From an uncultured Filifactor sp. (GTDB lineage Bacteria > Bacillota > Clostridia > Peptostreptococcales > Filifactoraceae), in assembly GCA_947254385.1 (NCBI GenBank), contig CAMYCP010000077.1:1-6560 (forward strand): DNA of 6,560 nt, given 5' to 3'. The notes under the pieces are model-generated. The model was not told where the DNA came from and made no database searches. It saw nothing but the letters and a program-made list of their open reading frames with translations. Shown here piece after piece: positions 1-4,890 of this stretch. The position numbers were made by a program, and so were the translations under genes. Numbering within the stretch: the first letter of the stretch is position 1; each line of letters begins with the position of its first letter.

Positions 1-99
1 CTTTTGGGGGTCAGTTCAGACAAAAAGGGATACTTTTTATATTTTAAATTTTTTAATCAAGCCGTGAGATTAAATACCTACAAAAATTCGAAAACTTAA
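1..99 (+). other. Possible 3' tail of an upstream coding region, cut by the window edge
   Basis: Reading from base 1, frame 1 stays open for 32 codons and ends in TAA at 97-99. The other two forward frames also stay open for a while (frame 2 to the TGA at 65-67), so the reading frame cannot be chosen with confidence. The deduced residues are rich in F, K and N, as expected for AT-rich coding or chance sequence, and I recognise no family. It could be the end of a gene lying left of the window, or an end of a mobile element. It is listed only because the window starts here. Confidence 0.15.
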
Positions 100-334
100 T
101 TTATACTGAAACCTGATAAAAAAATCAACGCTTTAGTGCGACTTTCCACACTTATTTCATTCAAAACGACGCACAAAGTTTTTTAAATGATATTTCTATT
201 AGATAGAAAAATCAAACGGTTTACGGCATTATTTAATTTGAGAGCAAAATAGTTGCAATTTTTTTAAAAAATGCAATTTATAAAAAAATTTATTTTACCT
301 CTAGCCTTTCAGCATAAAAATGGTATATATTATA
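100..334. other. AT-rich intergenic region without a recognisable gene
   Basis: No reading frame of useful length is visible on either strand. Structures seen are a small dyad at 193-209 (TTTCTAT, 3-base spacer, ATAGAAA) and an imperfect tandem pair at 254-288, in which TGCAATTT followed by an A/T-run occurs twice. A TATATT/TATTAT-like -10 candidate lies at about 322-335, without a good -35 partner. The region probably contains the promoter of the sigma-factor gene, but I cannot place it exactly. Confidence 0.4.
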
Positions 335-356
335 TTAAAGAACAAATGTTCTTTAA
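335..356. promoter_or_regulatory. Perfect 10-bp dyad upstream of the sigma-factor gene, probable operator
   Basis: TTAAAGAACA and its exact reverse complement TGTTCTTTAA are separated by two bases. The two-base centre disfavours a simple RNA hairpin and favours a binding site for a dimeric protein. It lies directly downstream of a run of -10-like sequence (TATATTATATT) and 8 bases before the ribosome binding site (364-369), so a protein bound here would sit at or just after the transcription start. No nearby gene is an obvious partner. The assignment as operator is inference from position and symmetry. Confidence 0.45.
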
Positions 357-374
357 TTGTAAAAGGAGGCATTA

Positions 375-926
375 ATGAACGATCAAAATAAAGTAACATC
401 ATTATTACTTAACTATCGCATAAGCGATGATCCGAAAAGAAAAAAACTGCTCGAACCCGCATTGCTATCACTTAAACCCATGCTCTGTAAATATTGCAAG
501 TATTATTTCGGTTTTGTAAGCGAAGATTTGATACAGGACGGTTATGTGGAGCTTATCCGCCTAATCAACCTTTACGACGACAAACACACCGATGTGCCGA
601 TACTCGGGTATCTCAAACGCATGACGGGCTGGTTTTACTATTCCAAAAAACGTAAAACGACTAAAAATCAGGATACGGAATGTCATTTGACGGACGTCAT
701 GGAAAGTATCATAGGCGACGAACACAACAACATTGAAGAGTATGACGAAAACGATGCCGTACATAGTTTTTTAAACACACTGAACGATAAAGAACGTGAA
801 ATCGTAAAGCGGCATATACTCTATGAACAACCTCTCGTCGTCGTATGTAAAGAAATGGAAATTTCATATTCTTACGGTAAAAAACTTAAAAACTCCGCTC
901 TAAAGAAAATGAAGACCGCCCTATAA
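375..926 (+). CDS. Sigma-70-family RNA polymerase sigma factor, small two-domain type
   Basis: The 183-residue protein has the layout of a small alternative sigma factor. A region-2-like helical segment lies at about residues 20-95, with the characteristic SEDLIQDGYVELIRLINLYD stretch at 49-68, and a basic tract (KKRK) follows at 91-94. After an acidic linker (about 104-128) comes a region-4-like helix-turn-helix at about 133-183 that starts LNDKEREIV and ends in a basic ALKKMK helix. Length and order fit ECF-like or TcdR/BotR/UviA-like factors of clostridia, which switch on toxin, bacteriocin or mobile-element genes, but similarity to that subgroup is an impression, not a measured match. The ATG start follows AGGAGG (364-369) at a 5-base spacing. 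The gene is monocistronic, with a dyad in front and a terminator directly behind. No anti-sigma factor or obvious target operon is visible. It would act in the cytoplasm on core RNA polymerase. Confidence 0.75.
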   Translation: MNDQNKVTSLLLNYRISDDPKRKKLLEPALLSLKPMLCKYCKYYFGFVSEDLIQDGYVELIRLINLYDDKHTDVPILGYLKRMTGWFYYSKKRKTTKNQDTECHLTDVMESIIGDEHNNIEEYDENDAVHSFLNTLNDKEREIVKRHILYEQPLVVVCKEMEISYSYGKKLKNSALKKMKTAL

Positions 927-930
927 CTAA

Positions 931-978
931 AAAAACTCACATCTTGAGAATTTTGTTCCTATAGATGTGAGTTTTTTT
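931..978 (+). terminator. Intrinsic terminator of the sigma-factor gene
   Basis: A perfect 14-bp stem (931-944 with 963-976, core ACTCACATCT/AGATGTGAGT) encloses an 18-base loop and runs into seven T residues. It begins 4 bases after the stop codon. The stem starts with five A residues, so the structure could also end transcription arriving on the minus strand from the island genes at 1313-2705. Confidence 0.9.
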
Positions 979-1221
979 ATTTTCACGTGGTTTTATTACT
1001 TGCAACAAGTCGTCTTCTTCCGGTCTAATCCTCTTTTATCAGCCAACCGTTCTATCTAAAAGTACCTTTTGTACATGAATATTCTCCGAAAGTACGGTTC
1101 ATACTGAGTTGCTTTAAAAAATGCAGTATCTGTATCTGAGCAGATTTTAACATAAAGTTTGATTACAAAAATTTCTAACGTAAAAATTAATACTACAATT
1201 TTTTATACAATTTAATATAAA
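979..1221. other. AT-rich spacer, no gene recognised
   Basis: I see no supported gene. On the minus strand a short open stretch ends at a double stop near 998-1003 and encodes a basic peptide containing RGLDRKKTTCCK. It is too short to interpret. At 1113-1130 the 18-mer TTTAAAAAATGCAGTATC nearly repeats at 6458-6475, with one mismatch. Confidence 0.4.
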
Positions 1222-1317
1222 TTATCTAAATGTGATTACCCGCTCATCTATATTTTCTTTTTCTTTTTTATCAATTTCACGGACTATGCCTGCTACTACT
1301 AGTTTATCTTCTTCAGA
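1222..1317 (-). pseudogene. Possible remnant C-terminal coding fragment beside the island
   Basis: On the minus strand a frame runs from 1317 down to a TAA at 1222-1224, with 31 sense codons and no visible start. It encodes a charged tail containing KLVVAGIVREIDKKEK. It overlaps the stop codon of the neighbouring membrane-protein gene in a different frame, so it cannot be a simple extension of that gene. It could be the surviving end of a host gene interrupted when the GC-rich island arrived. The C/T-rich plus strand here would give K/E-rich translations by chance, which is the main alternative. Confidence 0.2.
1273..1282. repeat. Left copy of a 10-base direct repeat flanking the GC-rich island
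   Basis: AATTTCACGG here is repeated exactly at 2698-2707 in the same orientation. This copy lies about 35 bases outside the composition boundary. It could be a target duplication, a recombination microhomology, or chance. Confidence 0.3.
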
Positions 1318-1843
1318 TCAGCTTGGATCCACAGTATTGGCAGGACGAAGCCCATCCGGGCCGTATGACGTTCTCTCCGCCGCAATGGGGGCAGGCAACC
1401 GTTTCGTACTGCTCTTTCTGGGCAACTTTGTTAAAGGCTGTCAGCATGATGCGCTTGTTAGGCGTATCAAGAATGATGTTTTCTAAGTATCCTTTTTGGA
1501 TCATATAGCGTACCTTACGTTCCACGTTCTTTCCGCCAATGGCTCTGGAAAGCTGGTCAAAGGAAATCTCCGGCTCAGAGCTGGCGAAGAAGCATTCCGC
1601 CAGCCGATGGGCAAGCCGGCTGGCGATCTGGTGGCGGACCGGGCCAAGCGTACCCTTCCAGATACATAGGCCACTAATTGAAAGCATGAACAGCTCCGCA
1701 AGCACACTGCCCAGGTCAAACTCCAGACCCACCTCGAAAACCGATGCCGCAATAGTCACGCCCAAAAGTGCGAATACCACCATACGGATCAGTTCCCCCG
1801 TCCTGTAGCCCAGCCGAACTTTTTCAGTCAGGTAAATTTCCAT
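1313..1843 (-). CDS. Membrane protein with two TM helices, putative winged helix and C-terminal zinc ribbon
   Basis: A 176-residue protein of no family I can name. After a short polar N-terminus there are two hydrophobic segments, about residues 21-40 and 46-65, joined by a short acidic loop. Residues about 94-135 look like a small winged-helix or PCI-like fold (ISFDQLSRAIG, then VRYMIQKGYLENIILD and a strand-like tail). The C-terminus holds a four-cysteine zinc ribbon, CPHC at 151-154 and CQYC at 168-171. The likely topology is two helices in the membrane with the folded part in the cytoplasm. I chose the ATG at 1843 because GAGGAGG lies upstream at a 6-base spacing; a TTG five codons earlier would sit upstream of that site and is less likely. 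It is the last gene of the GC-rich cassette and its GC is far above that of the flanks. Function is unknown; sensing or scaffolding at the membrane is only a guess. Confidence 0.7.
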   Translation of the reverse strand: MEIYLTEKVRLGYRTGELIRMVVFALLGVTIAASVFEVGLEFDLGSVLAELFMLSISGLCIWKGTLGPVRHQIASRLAHRLAECFFASSEPEISFDQLSRAIGGKNVERKVRYMIQKGYLENIILDTPNKRIMLTAFNKVAQKEQYETVACPHCGGENVIRPGWASSCQYCGSKLI

Positions 1844-1867
1844 ATAAAACCTCCTCAATCAAACTGT

Positions 1868-1998
1868 TCACAACAGGACCCGTAAAAACGAGTCCCAGAT
1901 GGTGTCTTTTGGATACCGCCCCAGCAAAAACTCCTTTTCTTTCCGGATCATCCCGCCAGCCATCTCCATAACGCCACAAGCTGGTTAAAGTCGTTCAT
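1868..1998 (-). pseudogene. Small ORF broken by an apparent one-base deletion
   Basis: An ATG at 1998 follows AGGAGC (2009-2014, 10-base gap) and begins MNDFNQLVAL, but the frame ends at a TGA at 1948-1950 after 16 residues. The adjacent frame is open from 1984 and continues cleanly from an ATG at 1969 as MEMAGGMIRKEKEFLLGRYP and on to a TGA at 1868-1870 (33 residues). Adding one base around 1969-1971 would fuse both into a protein of about 43 residues. The second frame has no clear ribosome binding site of its own, which supports a frameshift rather than two genes. No family is recognised. It lies between the lipoprotein and zinc-ribbon genes, same strand, and was probably co-transcribed. 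The alternative is that the 33-residue ORF is itself an intact small protein. Confidence 0.4.
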
Positions 1999-2022
1999 TT
2001 TCGTATTAGCTCCTATCTATTC

Positions 2023-2060
2023 AACGGTTGCCGCCGGCCTGTCAGCTCTGACCGTTTTTT
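2023..2060 (+). terminator. Weak terminator-like hairpin facing the plus strand
   Basis: AACGGT (2023-2028) pairs with ACCGTT (2051-2056), leading into a T-run at 2055-2060. A smaller dyad, GTCAG-CT-CTGAC, lies inside at 2041-2052. On the minus strand, which carries all local genes, the hairpin is not followed by T residues, so it would not stop the cassette transcript. It could act only on antisense transcription, or may be incidental. Confidence 0.25.
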
Positions 2061-2081
2061 CTTTCGTGCGGCAGTGTCAGC

Positions 2082-2705
2082 TTATCTTTGATAGATTCCC
2101 ACTCCCGCAAGACGATAGAACGCATCAATTAGTTCATTACCAGCATCGATCGGGGCATATATGGAGCTGCCGTCTGTGAACTCAAATGACGTCCGGTATG
2201 TGTTTTCGTCAAGGGCGAATATGCCGTTGTCCGGCGGCTCTTTATACTCTTTCACTCTTGTAACGAGCTGCTTCTCCTTTATGATGCGGAGTATCTCCTC
2301 CGCATCGCTCTCTCCAATCCGCTGGTTTTCCACTTCCATGTGAGCGCCATCGAGGTTGAGCGCAGCATCGAATGAAAAGAACCAATCTTCTCCTTCTTTT
2401 TCGATGGTAAACGAATAGGAAGAGGAATGATCCATACAGCTGCTGTGGACGGAAACAGCTCTGATCTCAATTTTCTCAGCTGCCTCATAGTGCCTGTCGG
2501 CAAGCGCATAGAGATAATCGAGCTTTTCCCGCAAGAGTTTTATTTCACCCGAGGTGTATACGGTTTTCAGGATATGAAAATTATCAAACAGGACTGCGGT
2601 TTCCGGATATTGATACACGACCTGATTGCTGTTCTGTCCGCAGGAAGCAAGCCCCAGCATACCCATCAGAATACTTATCGCGGCAAAACCCGGGGTTAAT
2701 TTCAC
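2082..2705 (-). CDS. Secreted lipoprotein of unknown function
   Basis: The 207-residue protein starts with a type II signal peptide: a short N-terminus with Lys2, a hydrophobic stretch to about residue 18, and a lipobox LASC with the acylated cysteine at position 22. The mature protein is therefore expected to be lipid-anchored on the outer face of the cytoplasmic membrane. The rest is acidic and mixed alpha/beta, with a helical KLLREKLDYLYALAD stretch, a SYSFTIEKEGEDWFFSFDA strand-like region, a helix of the EEILRIIKEKQ type, and a C-terminal strand region. No catalytic motif or named domain is apparent. The start is GTG at 2705-2703, supported by AGGGAGG (2713-2719) at a 7-base spacing. That site overlaps the stop codon of the upstream MarR gene, so translation may be coupled. 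It is the first gene of the GC-rich cassette; its GC is clearly higher than the MarR gene's. Confidence 0.8.
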   Translation of the reverse strand: MKLTPGFAAISILMGMLGLASCGQNSNQVVYQYPETAVLFDNFHILKTVYTSGEIKLLREKLDYLYALADRHYEAAEKIEIRAVSVHSSCMDHSSSYSFTIEKEGEDWFFSFDAALNLDGAHMEVENQRIGESDAEEILRIIKEKQLVTRVKEYKEPPDNGIFALDENTYRTSFEFTDGSSIYAPIDAGNELIDAFYRLAGVGIYQR

Positions 2706-2707
2706 GG
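2698..2707. repeat. Right copy of a 10-base direct repeat flanking the GC-rich island
   Basis: AATTTCACGG, identical to 1273-1282. It covers the GTG start of the lipoprotein gene and lies about 10 bases inside the right composition boundary. Confidence 0.3.
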
Positions 2708-2717
2708 TAGTACCTCC

Positions 2718-3121
2718 CTATTTTTTCAACAAATAAAGTAATATCTCCTTCTCTTTAATATCTAAAACTTTCATGTATTCTTCAATCATTTCTTCATTTT
2801 TCGGCGCCAATTTGGAAATCAAATCACGTCCTTCTTCAGTAAGGTGCAGTATACATACCCTACTGTCCTTTTTGTCGGATAATCTTTCGACATATTTCAT
2901 TTTTACCAAATTATTAACTATTACAGGTATCGTTCCGACACTGCTCAATATTTTTTTCTGCACATCCCATACACTCATATCACCCTTGTTGTATAATACT
3001 TCTAAAACCATGAATTGACTGAAAGTTAATTTATATTCCGAAGCTATTTTCAACGTTTTTTATCCAAGGCATTTACATTCCTGTGAAGTCCAATCAATAT
3101 ATTCACAGCCGTGCTTGACAA
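2718..3121 (-). pseudogene. MarR-family transcriptional regulator interrupted by a frameshift
   Basis: The largest intact piece, 3053-2718, encodes 111 residues of a MarR winged helix-turn-helix: KIASEYKLTFSQFMVLEVLY, then the recognition region around ILSSVGTIPVIVNNLVKM, the wing with SDKKDSRV, and the C-terminal dimerisation helix. MarR proteins are usually near 140-150 residues, and this piece lacks the first helix. That helix is present upstream in another frame: from a TTG at 3121, SSTAVNILIGLHRNVNALDKK runs up to a six-A run (3061-3056 on the plus strand as T). One extra A would join the two as ...DKK-T-LKIASEY..., giving about 134 residues. MarR proteins bind palindromic operators as dimers and release DNA on ligand binding. 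The gene may be dead, rescued by slippage on the A-run, or affected by a read error. A TTG start at 3053 is possible but has no ribosome binding site. It directly precedes the lipoprotein gene. Confidence 0.7.
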
Positions 3122-3148
3122 AGTTTATTCACATCCTATTAATACTGT

Positions 3149-3190
3149 AAAAGGGTATATTATGTCTACATAGGTATAATATACCCTTTT
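3149..3190 (-). promoter_or_regulatory. Large perfect palindrome upstream of the MarR gene, probable operator over its promoter
   Basis: AAAAGGGTATATTAT (3149-3163) and its exact reverse complement (3176-3190) enclose 12 bases. Nested in the right arm is a second perfect 13-base dyad, GGTATA-A-TATACC (3173-3185). It lies about 28 bases before the likely MarR start. On the minus strand a TATTAT -10 candidate (3181-3176) with a weak TTAAAT -35 at a 16-base spacing overlaps it. This is the position and symmetry expected for a self-regulating MarR operator. It could instead fold as a 15-bp hairpin; the T-run after either arm is short (TTTT), so it would be a weak terminator. Confidence 0.55.
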
Positions 3191-3420
3191 ATTTGTCATT
3201 TAACTGTTAGATTTTTTTAAAAATTATCCGTTTTAATTCGAAATTATATTTGCGTCCGCTATATACACCAAAACCTTATTCTCCGGAATCTCTAAAATTG
3301 CCGTTCTCAAAAATAAAATATTGATTTTACAATTTTTGAAATTCTGCTTTTTTAATTTTTATCAATTTTTTTTTAAGATGCCTTGTATAAATTTTTTAAA
3401 ATGCCATTATATAATAGGTA
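3191..3420. other. AT-rich spacer between the MarR promoter region and pyrE
   Basis: No complete gene is visible. Minus-strand positions 3358-3233 are open for 41 codons and end in TAA; the last 25 codons, from a TTG at 3310, read like ordinary coding sequence (TAILEIPENKVLVYIADANI) but no ribosome binding site precedes them. The segment could be a fossil gene end. No clear pyrE terminator is seen. Positions 3356-3382 match 4113-4136 (see the repeat entries). Confidence 0.3.
3356..3382. repeat. Copy 1 of a short AT-rich dispersed repeat (TTTTTATCA-T-run-AAGATGCC)
   Basis: TTTTTATCA, a T-run, then AAGATGCC. It recurs at 4113-4136 with a shorter T-run and one A/G difference. A related ATTTTTTAAAATGCC follows at 3391-3405. 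Both copies lie downstream of minus-strand genes (pyrE and the pseudouridine synthase). Function is unknown; low complexity makes chance a real possibility. Confidence 0.3.
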
Positions 3421-3975
3421 CTACTTTATGTTGCGACTGCCGGGTTTTTCGTAAGGTATATTTTCTTTACACAAGGGGCAATCTTTCGGGTCGTATGTTT
3501 TTATGTCGAGTTTTATTGCGCTGATTAGAGGTAAGGGTATGTCGGATGAGGTGCGGTCTATAATGGACGCTATACAAATGACTTTTCCTCCCATGCTTTC
3601 AAGCAGTTCTTTTACTTCCATGGATGATTTTGCCGTAGTTACGACATCTTCACAAATTACGATTCTGTCGCCCGCATTTATCGTAAAACCACGTCTAAGT
3701 TCCATTTTACCGTTCACACGTTCGGTAAAAATAGCGGTTTTGCCGATTTGTCTGCCTATCTCATACGAAACTATAACTCCCCCCATTGCGGGGCCTACCA
3801 AAATATCGGGATTAAGTTCCTTTACTTTTTCGGCTACACTTTTAAGCACTTTTGCCGCCTTATCGGGATGTGACAAAATTTTTGCGCATTGTACATATTT
3901 TTCAGAGTGTTTGCCGGATGTGAGCAAAAAATGCCCTTCCAAAAGCGCTCCCGTTTCTTTGAGTATGTCTTCCAT
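3421..3975 (-). CDS. pyrE: Orotate phosphoribosyltransferase
   Basis: This enzyme joins orotate to PRPP to give orotidine 5'-monophosphate, the fifth step of pyrimidine synthesis, in the cytoplasm as a dimer. The 184-residue protein shows the family's signatures: SGKHSEKYVQCA at 20-31 (orotate side), GPAMGG at 61-66, the flexible catalytic-loop region FTERVNGKMELRRGF at 83-97, and the PRPP-binding motif IVICEDVVTTAKS at 105-117. A CPLC pair at 166-169 near the C-terminus is seen in many clostridial and archaeal-type PyrE proteins. The length is at the short end of the usual range but no motif is missing. The start is ATG with AGGAGG (3981-3986) at a 5-base gap. No other pyrimidine gene is nearby and no PyrR-type attenuator was recognised in the leader, so it appears to be a lone gene. 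GC is low like the flanks, so it is native. Confidence 0.95.
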   Translation of the reverse strand: MEDILKETGALLEGHFLLTSGKHSEKYVQCAKILSHPDKAAKVLKSVAEKVKELNPDILVGPAMGGVIVSYEIGRQIGKTAIFTERVNGKMELRRGFTINAGDRIVICEDVVTTAKSSMEVKELLESMGGKVICIASIIDRTSSDIPLPLISAIKLDIKTYDPKDCPLCKENIPYEKPGSRNIK

Positions 3976-3987
3976 GATAACCTCCTG

Positions 3988-4178
3988 AATTTTATCTTTA
4001 CTAAGTTACATAATCTTACGAGAACTTAAAAACTTTACACTATCTTTATAGAGAAACTCTGAAGATTTATTTTTCAAAAAATAAATAGATTTTGTAATGT
4101 TTTCCATTCGTTTTTTTATCAGTTTTTAAAGATGCCTTTATTATAATTTCTACGAGAATTAAAAAAATTTTCCGCTAT
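3988..4178 (-). promoter_or_regulatory. Leader region between the pseudouridine synthase gene and pyrE
   Basis: This AT-rich gap must carry the pyrE promoter unless pyrE is read through from the upstream gene. A TATAAT hexamer lies on the minus strand at about 4141-4147 without a good -35. A 10-bp all-A/T dyad (4065-4074 with 4077-4086) lies midway. The phrase TTCTCGTA occurs on the minus strand near 4152 and again near 4020, each followed by an A/T-rich -10-like stretch, so two related start regions are possible. No terminator for the upstream gene was identified. Confidence 0.3.
4113..4136. repeat. Copy 2 of the short AT-rich dispersed repeat
   Basis: TTTTTATCAG, T-run, AAAGATGCC. It parallels 3356-3382. 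A looser relative, TTAATCAATTTTTTAGATG, is at 4945-4963 in the rluB/XRE divergent region. Confidence 0.3.
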
Positions 4179-4877
4179 TTATAAAAATTCTTTTATTTCA
4201 TCAATCTTGAGGTTTCTGTATTTTCCTTCTTCCAATGCACCGAGCTGCAAGTTCCCGATGCGTATACGCTTTAAATCGACTACCGTTCCTCCGATAGTTT
4301 CAAACATTTTTCTTATTTGTCGGTTTCTGCCTTCGCTGATTGTGACTTCATAGGTCGATATATCGTTTTTTCTGCCGAGAAGTTTCAGTTTGGCAGGTTT
4401 AGTCATGTAGCCGTCTATTTTGATTCCTTTTTCAAATGCCGTGAACGGATTGGCGCTGAGTTTGCCTTTTACACTTGCCATATAGACTTTTTTTACATTA
4501 AATTTGGGATGGGTCAAATTTTGCATAAAATTTCCGTCGTTGGTTAAAATTAGTAAGCCGCGCGACATATAATCAAGTCTTCCCACGGGGTAGATTCTTT
4601 CTTTTATTTTTATCAAATTCAATACGGTTTTTCTTTCCCGATCGTCCGTTACCGCACTTACGTATCCAGGCGGTTTGTTAAGCATTATATAGATTTTTTT
4701 ATTTTCAGGAGTTATGTGTTTGCCGTTTACACGGATGAAGTCTTTATTTTCGTCTATTACCGTGCCGGGTTCGGTTATAACTTTGCCGTTGCATATTACT
4801 TTGCCTTGTATTATGAGTTCATCGGCTTTTCTGCGTGATGTTATGCCGCAGGAAGCTATATATTTGTTTATCCTCAT
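4179..4877 (-). CDS. rluB: rRNA pseudouridine synthase, RsuA/RluB/RluE/RluF family
   Basis: Members convert a specific uridine of ribosomal RNA to pseudouridine during ribosome assembly; RluB acts on helix 89 of 23S rRNA. An S4 RNA-binding domain occupies residues 1-60 (MRINKYIASCGITSRRKADE), followed by the catalytic domain with LNKPPGYVSA at 66-75, the active-site motif GRLDYMSRGLLILTNDG at 99-115 with catalytic Asp102, and SEGRNRQIRKM at 181-191. The 232-residue length is normal for the family. Within the active-site motif, Met104 and Arg106 replace the more usual D/N and S/E-type residues, but the Asp itself is kept. The start is ATG with AAGGAG (4885-4890) at a 7-base gap. In many Firmicutes this gene follows scpAB or spoVT-like genes; here it stands alone, transcribed away from the XRE-cupin gene. 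The exact subfamily (RluB rather than RsuA) is the uncertain part, so the symbol is tentative. Confidence 0.88.
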   Translation of the reverse strand: MRINKYIASCGITSRRKADELIIQGKVICNGKVITEPGTVIDENKDFIRVNGKHITPENKKIYIMLNKPPGYVSAVTDDRERKTVLNLIKIKERIYPVGRLDYMSRGLLILTNDGNFMQNLTHPKFNVKKVYMASVKGKLSANPFTAFEKGIKIDGYMTKPAKLKLLGRKNDISTYEVTISEGRNRQIRKMFETIGGTVVDLKRIRIGNLQLGALEEGKYRNLKIDEIKEFL

Positions 4878-4890
4878 TATTTAACTCCTT

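Larger units (their letters stand above)
1316..2717 (-). other. GC-rich genomic island (acquired three-gene cassette)
   Basis: Base composition changes abruptly near both ends. Sample counts of G+C per 60 bases are 38 at 1561-1620 and 29 at 2461-2520 inside, against 17 at 2881-2940 just to the right. All genes inside lie on the minus strand, each with its own Shine-Dalgarno sequence, and codons favour G/C at the third position, unlike the neighbours. The right edge falls at the stop codon of the MarR gene and the left edge at the stop of the zinc-ribbon gene. No transposase, integrase or terminal inverted repeat is visible, so how it arrived is unknown. Transfer from a higher-GC clostridial donor is inferred from composition. 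Confidence 0.6.

Noticed and set aside
254..288. Imperfect tandem repeat TGCAATTT plus A/T-run, considered as an iteron or CRISPR-like array
   Set aside because: Only two units, no spacer regularity and low complexity; it is not an array or an origin.
1232..1486. Plus-strand ORF of 84 codons across the left island edge
   Set aside because: It is antisense to the zinc-ribbon gene, has no ribosome binding site, and its protein is an uninterpretable serine/glycine-rich shadow.
1501..1752. Minus-strand ORF of 83 codons overlapping the zinc-ribbon gene in another frame
   Set aside because: It is an arginine/serine-rich product of GC-rich out-of-frame reading, without a start signal.
2427..2699. 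Plus-strand ORF of 90 codons opposite the lipoprotein gene
   Set aside because: It is antisense to a gene with a signal peptide, lipobox and strong ribosome binding site; no independent evidence of coding.
3149..3190. Palindrome considered as a miniature transposon (MITE) or pure terminator
   Set aside because: It is only 42 bases, has no target duplication, and the T-run is short; the operator reading fits its position better, though a weak terminator remains possible.
3503..3988. Long plus-strand ORF of 161 codons opposite pyrE
   Set aside because: It lies almost wholly antisense to the clear pyrE gene, has no ribosome binding site and no domain; it is a frame shadow.
4065..4086. 10-bp A/T-only inverted repeat ahead of pyrE
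   Set aside because: All-A/T arms are expected by chance in sequence of this composition, the 2-base centre cannot loop, and no partner is suggested.
3988..4178. Search for a PyrR attenuator or riboswitch in the pyrE leader
   Set aside because: No PyrR-binding-loop-like sequence or terminator/antiterminator pair could be recognised.
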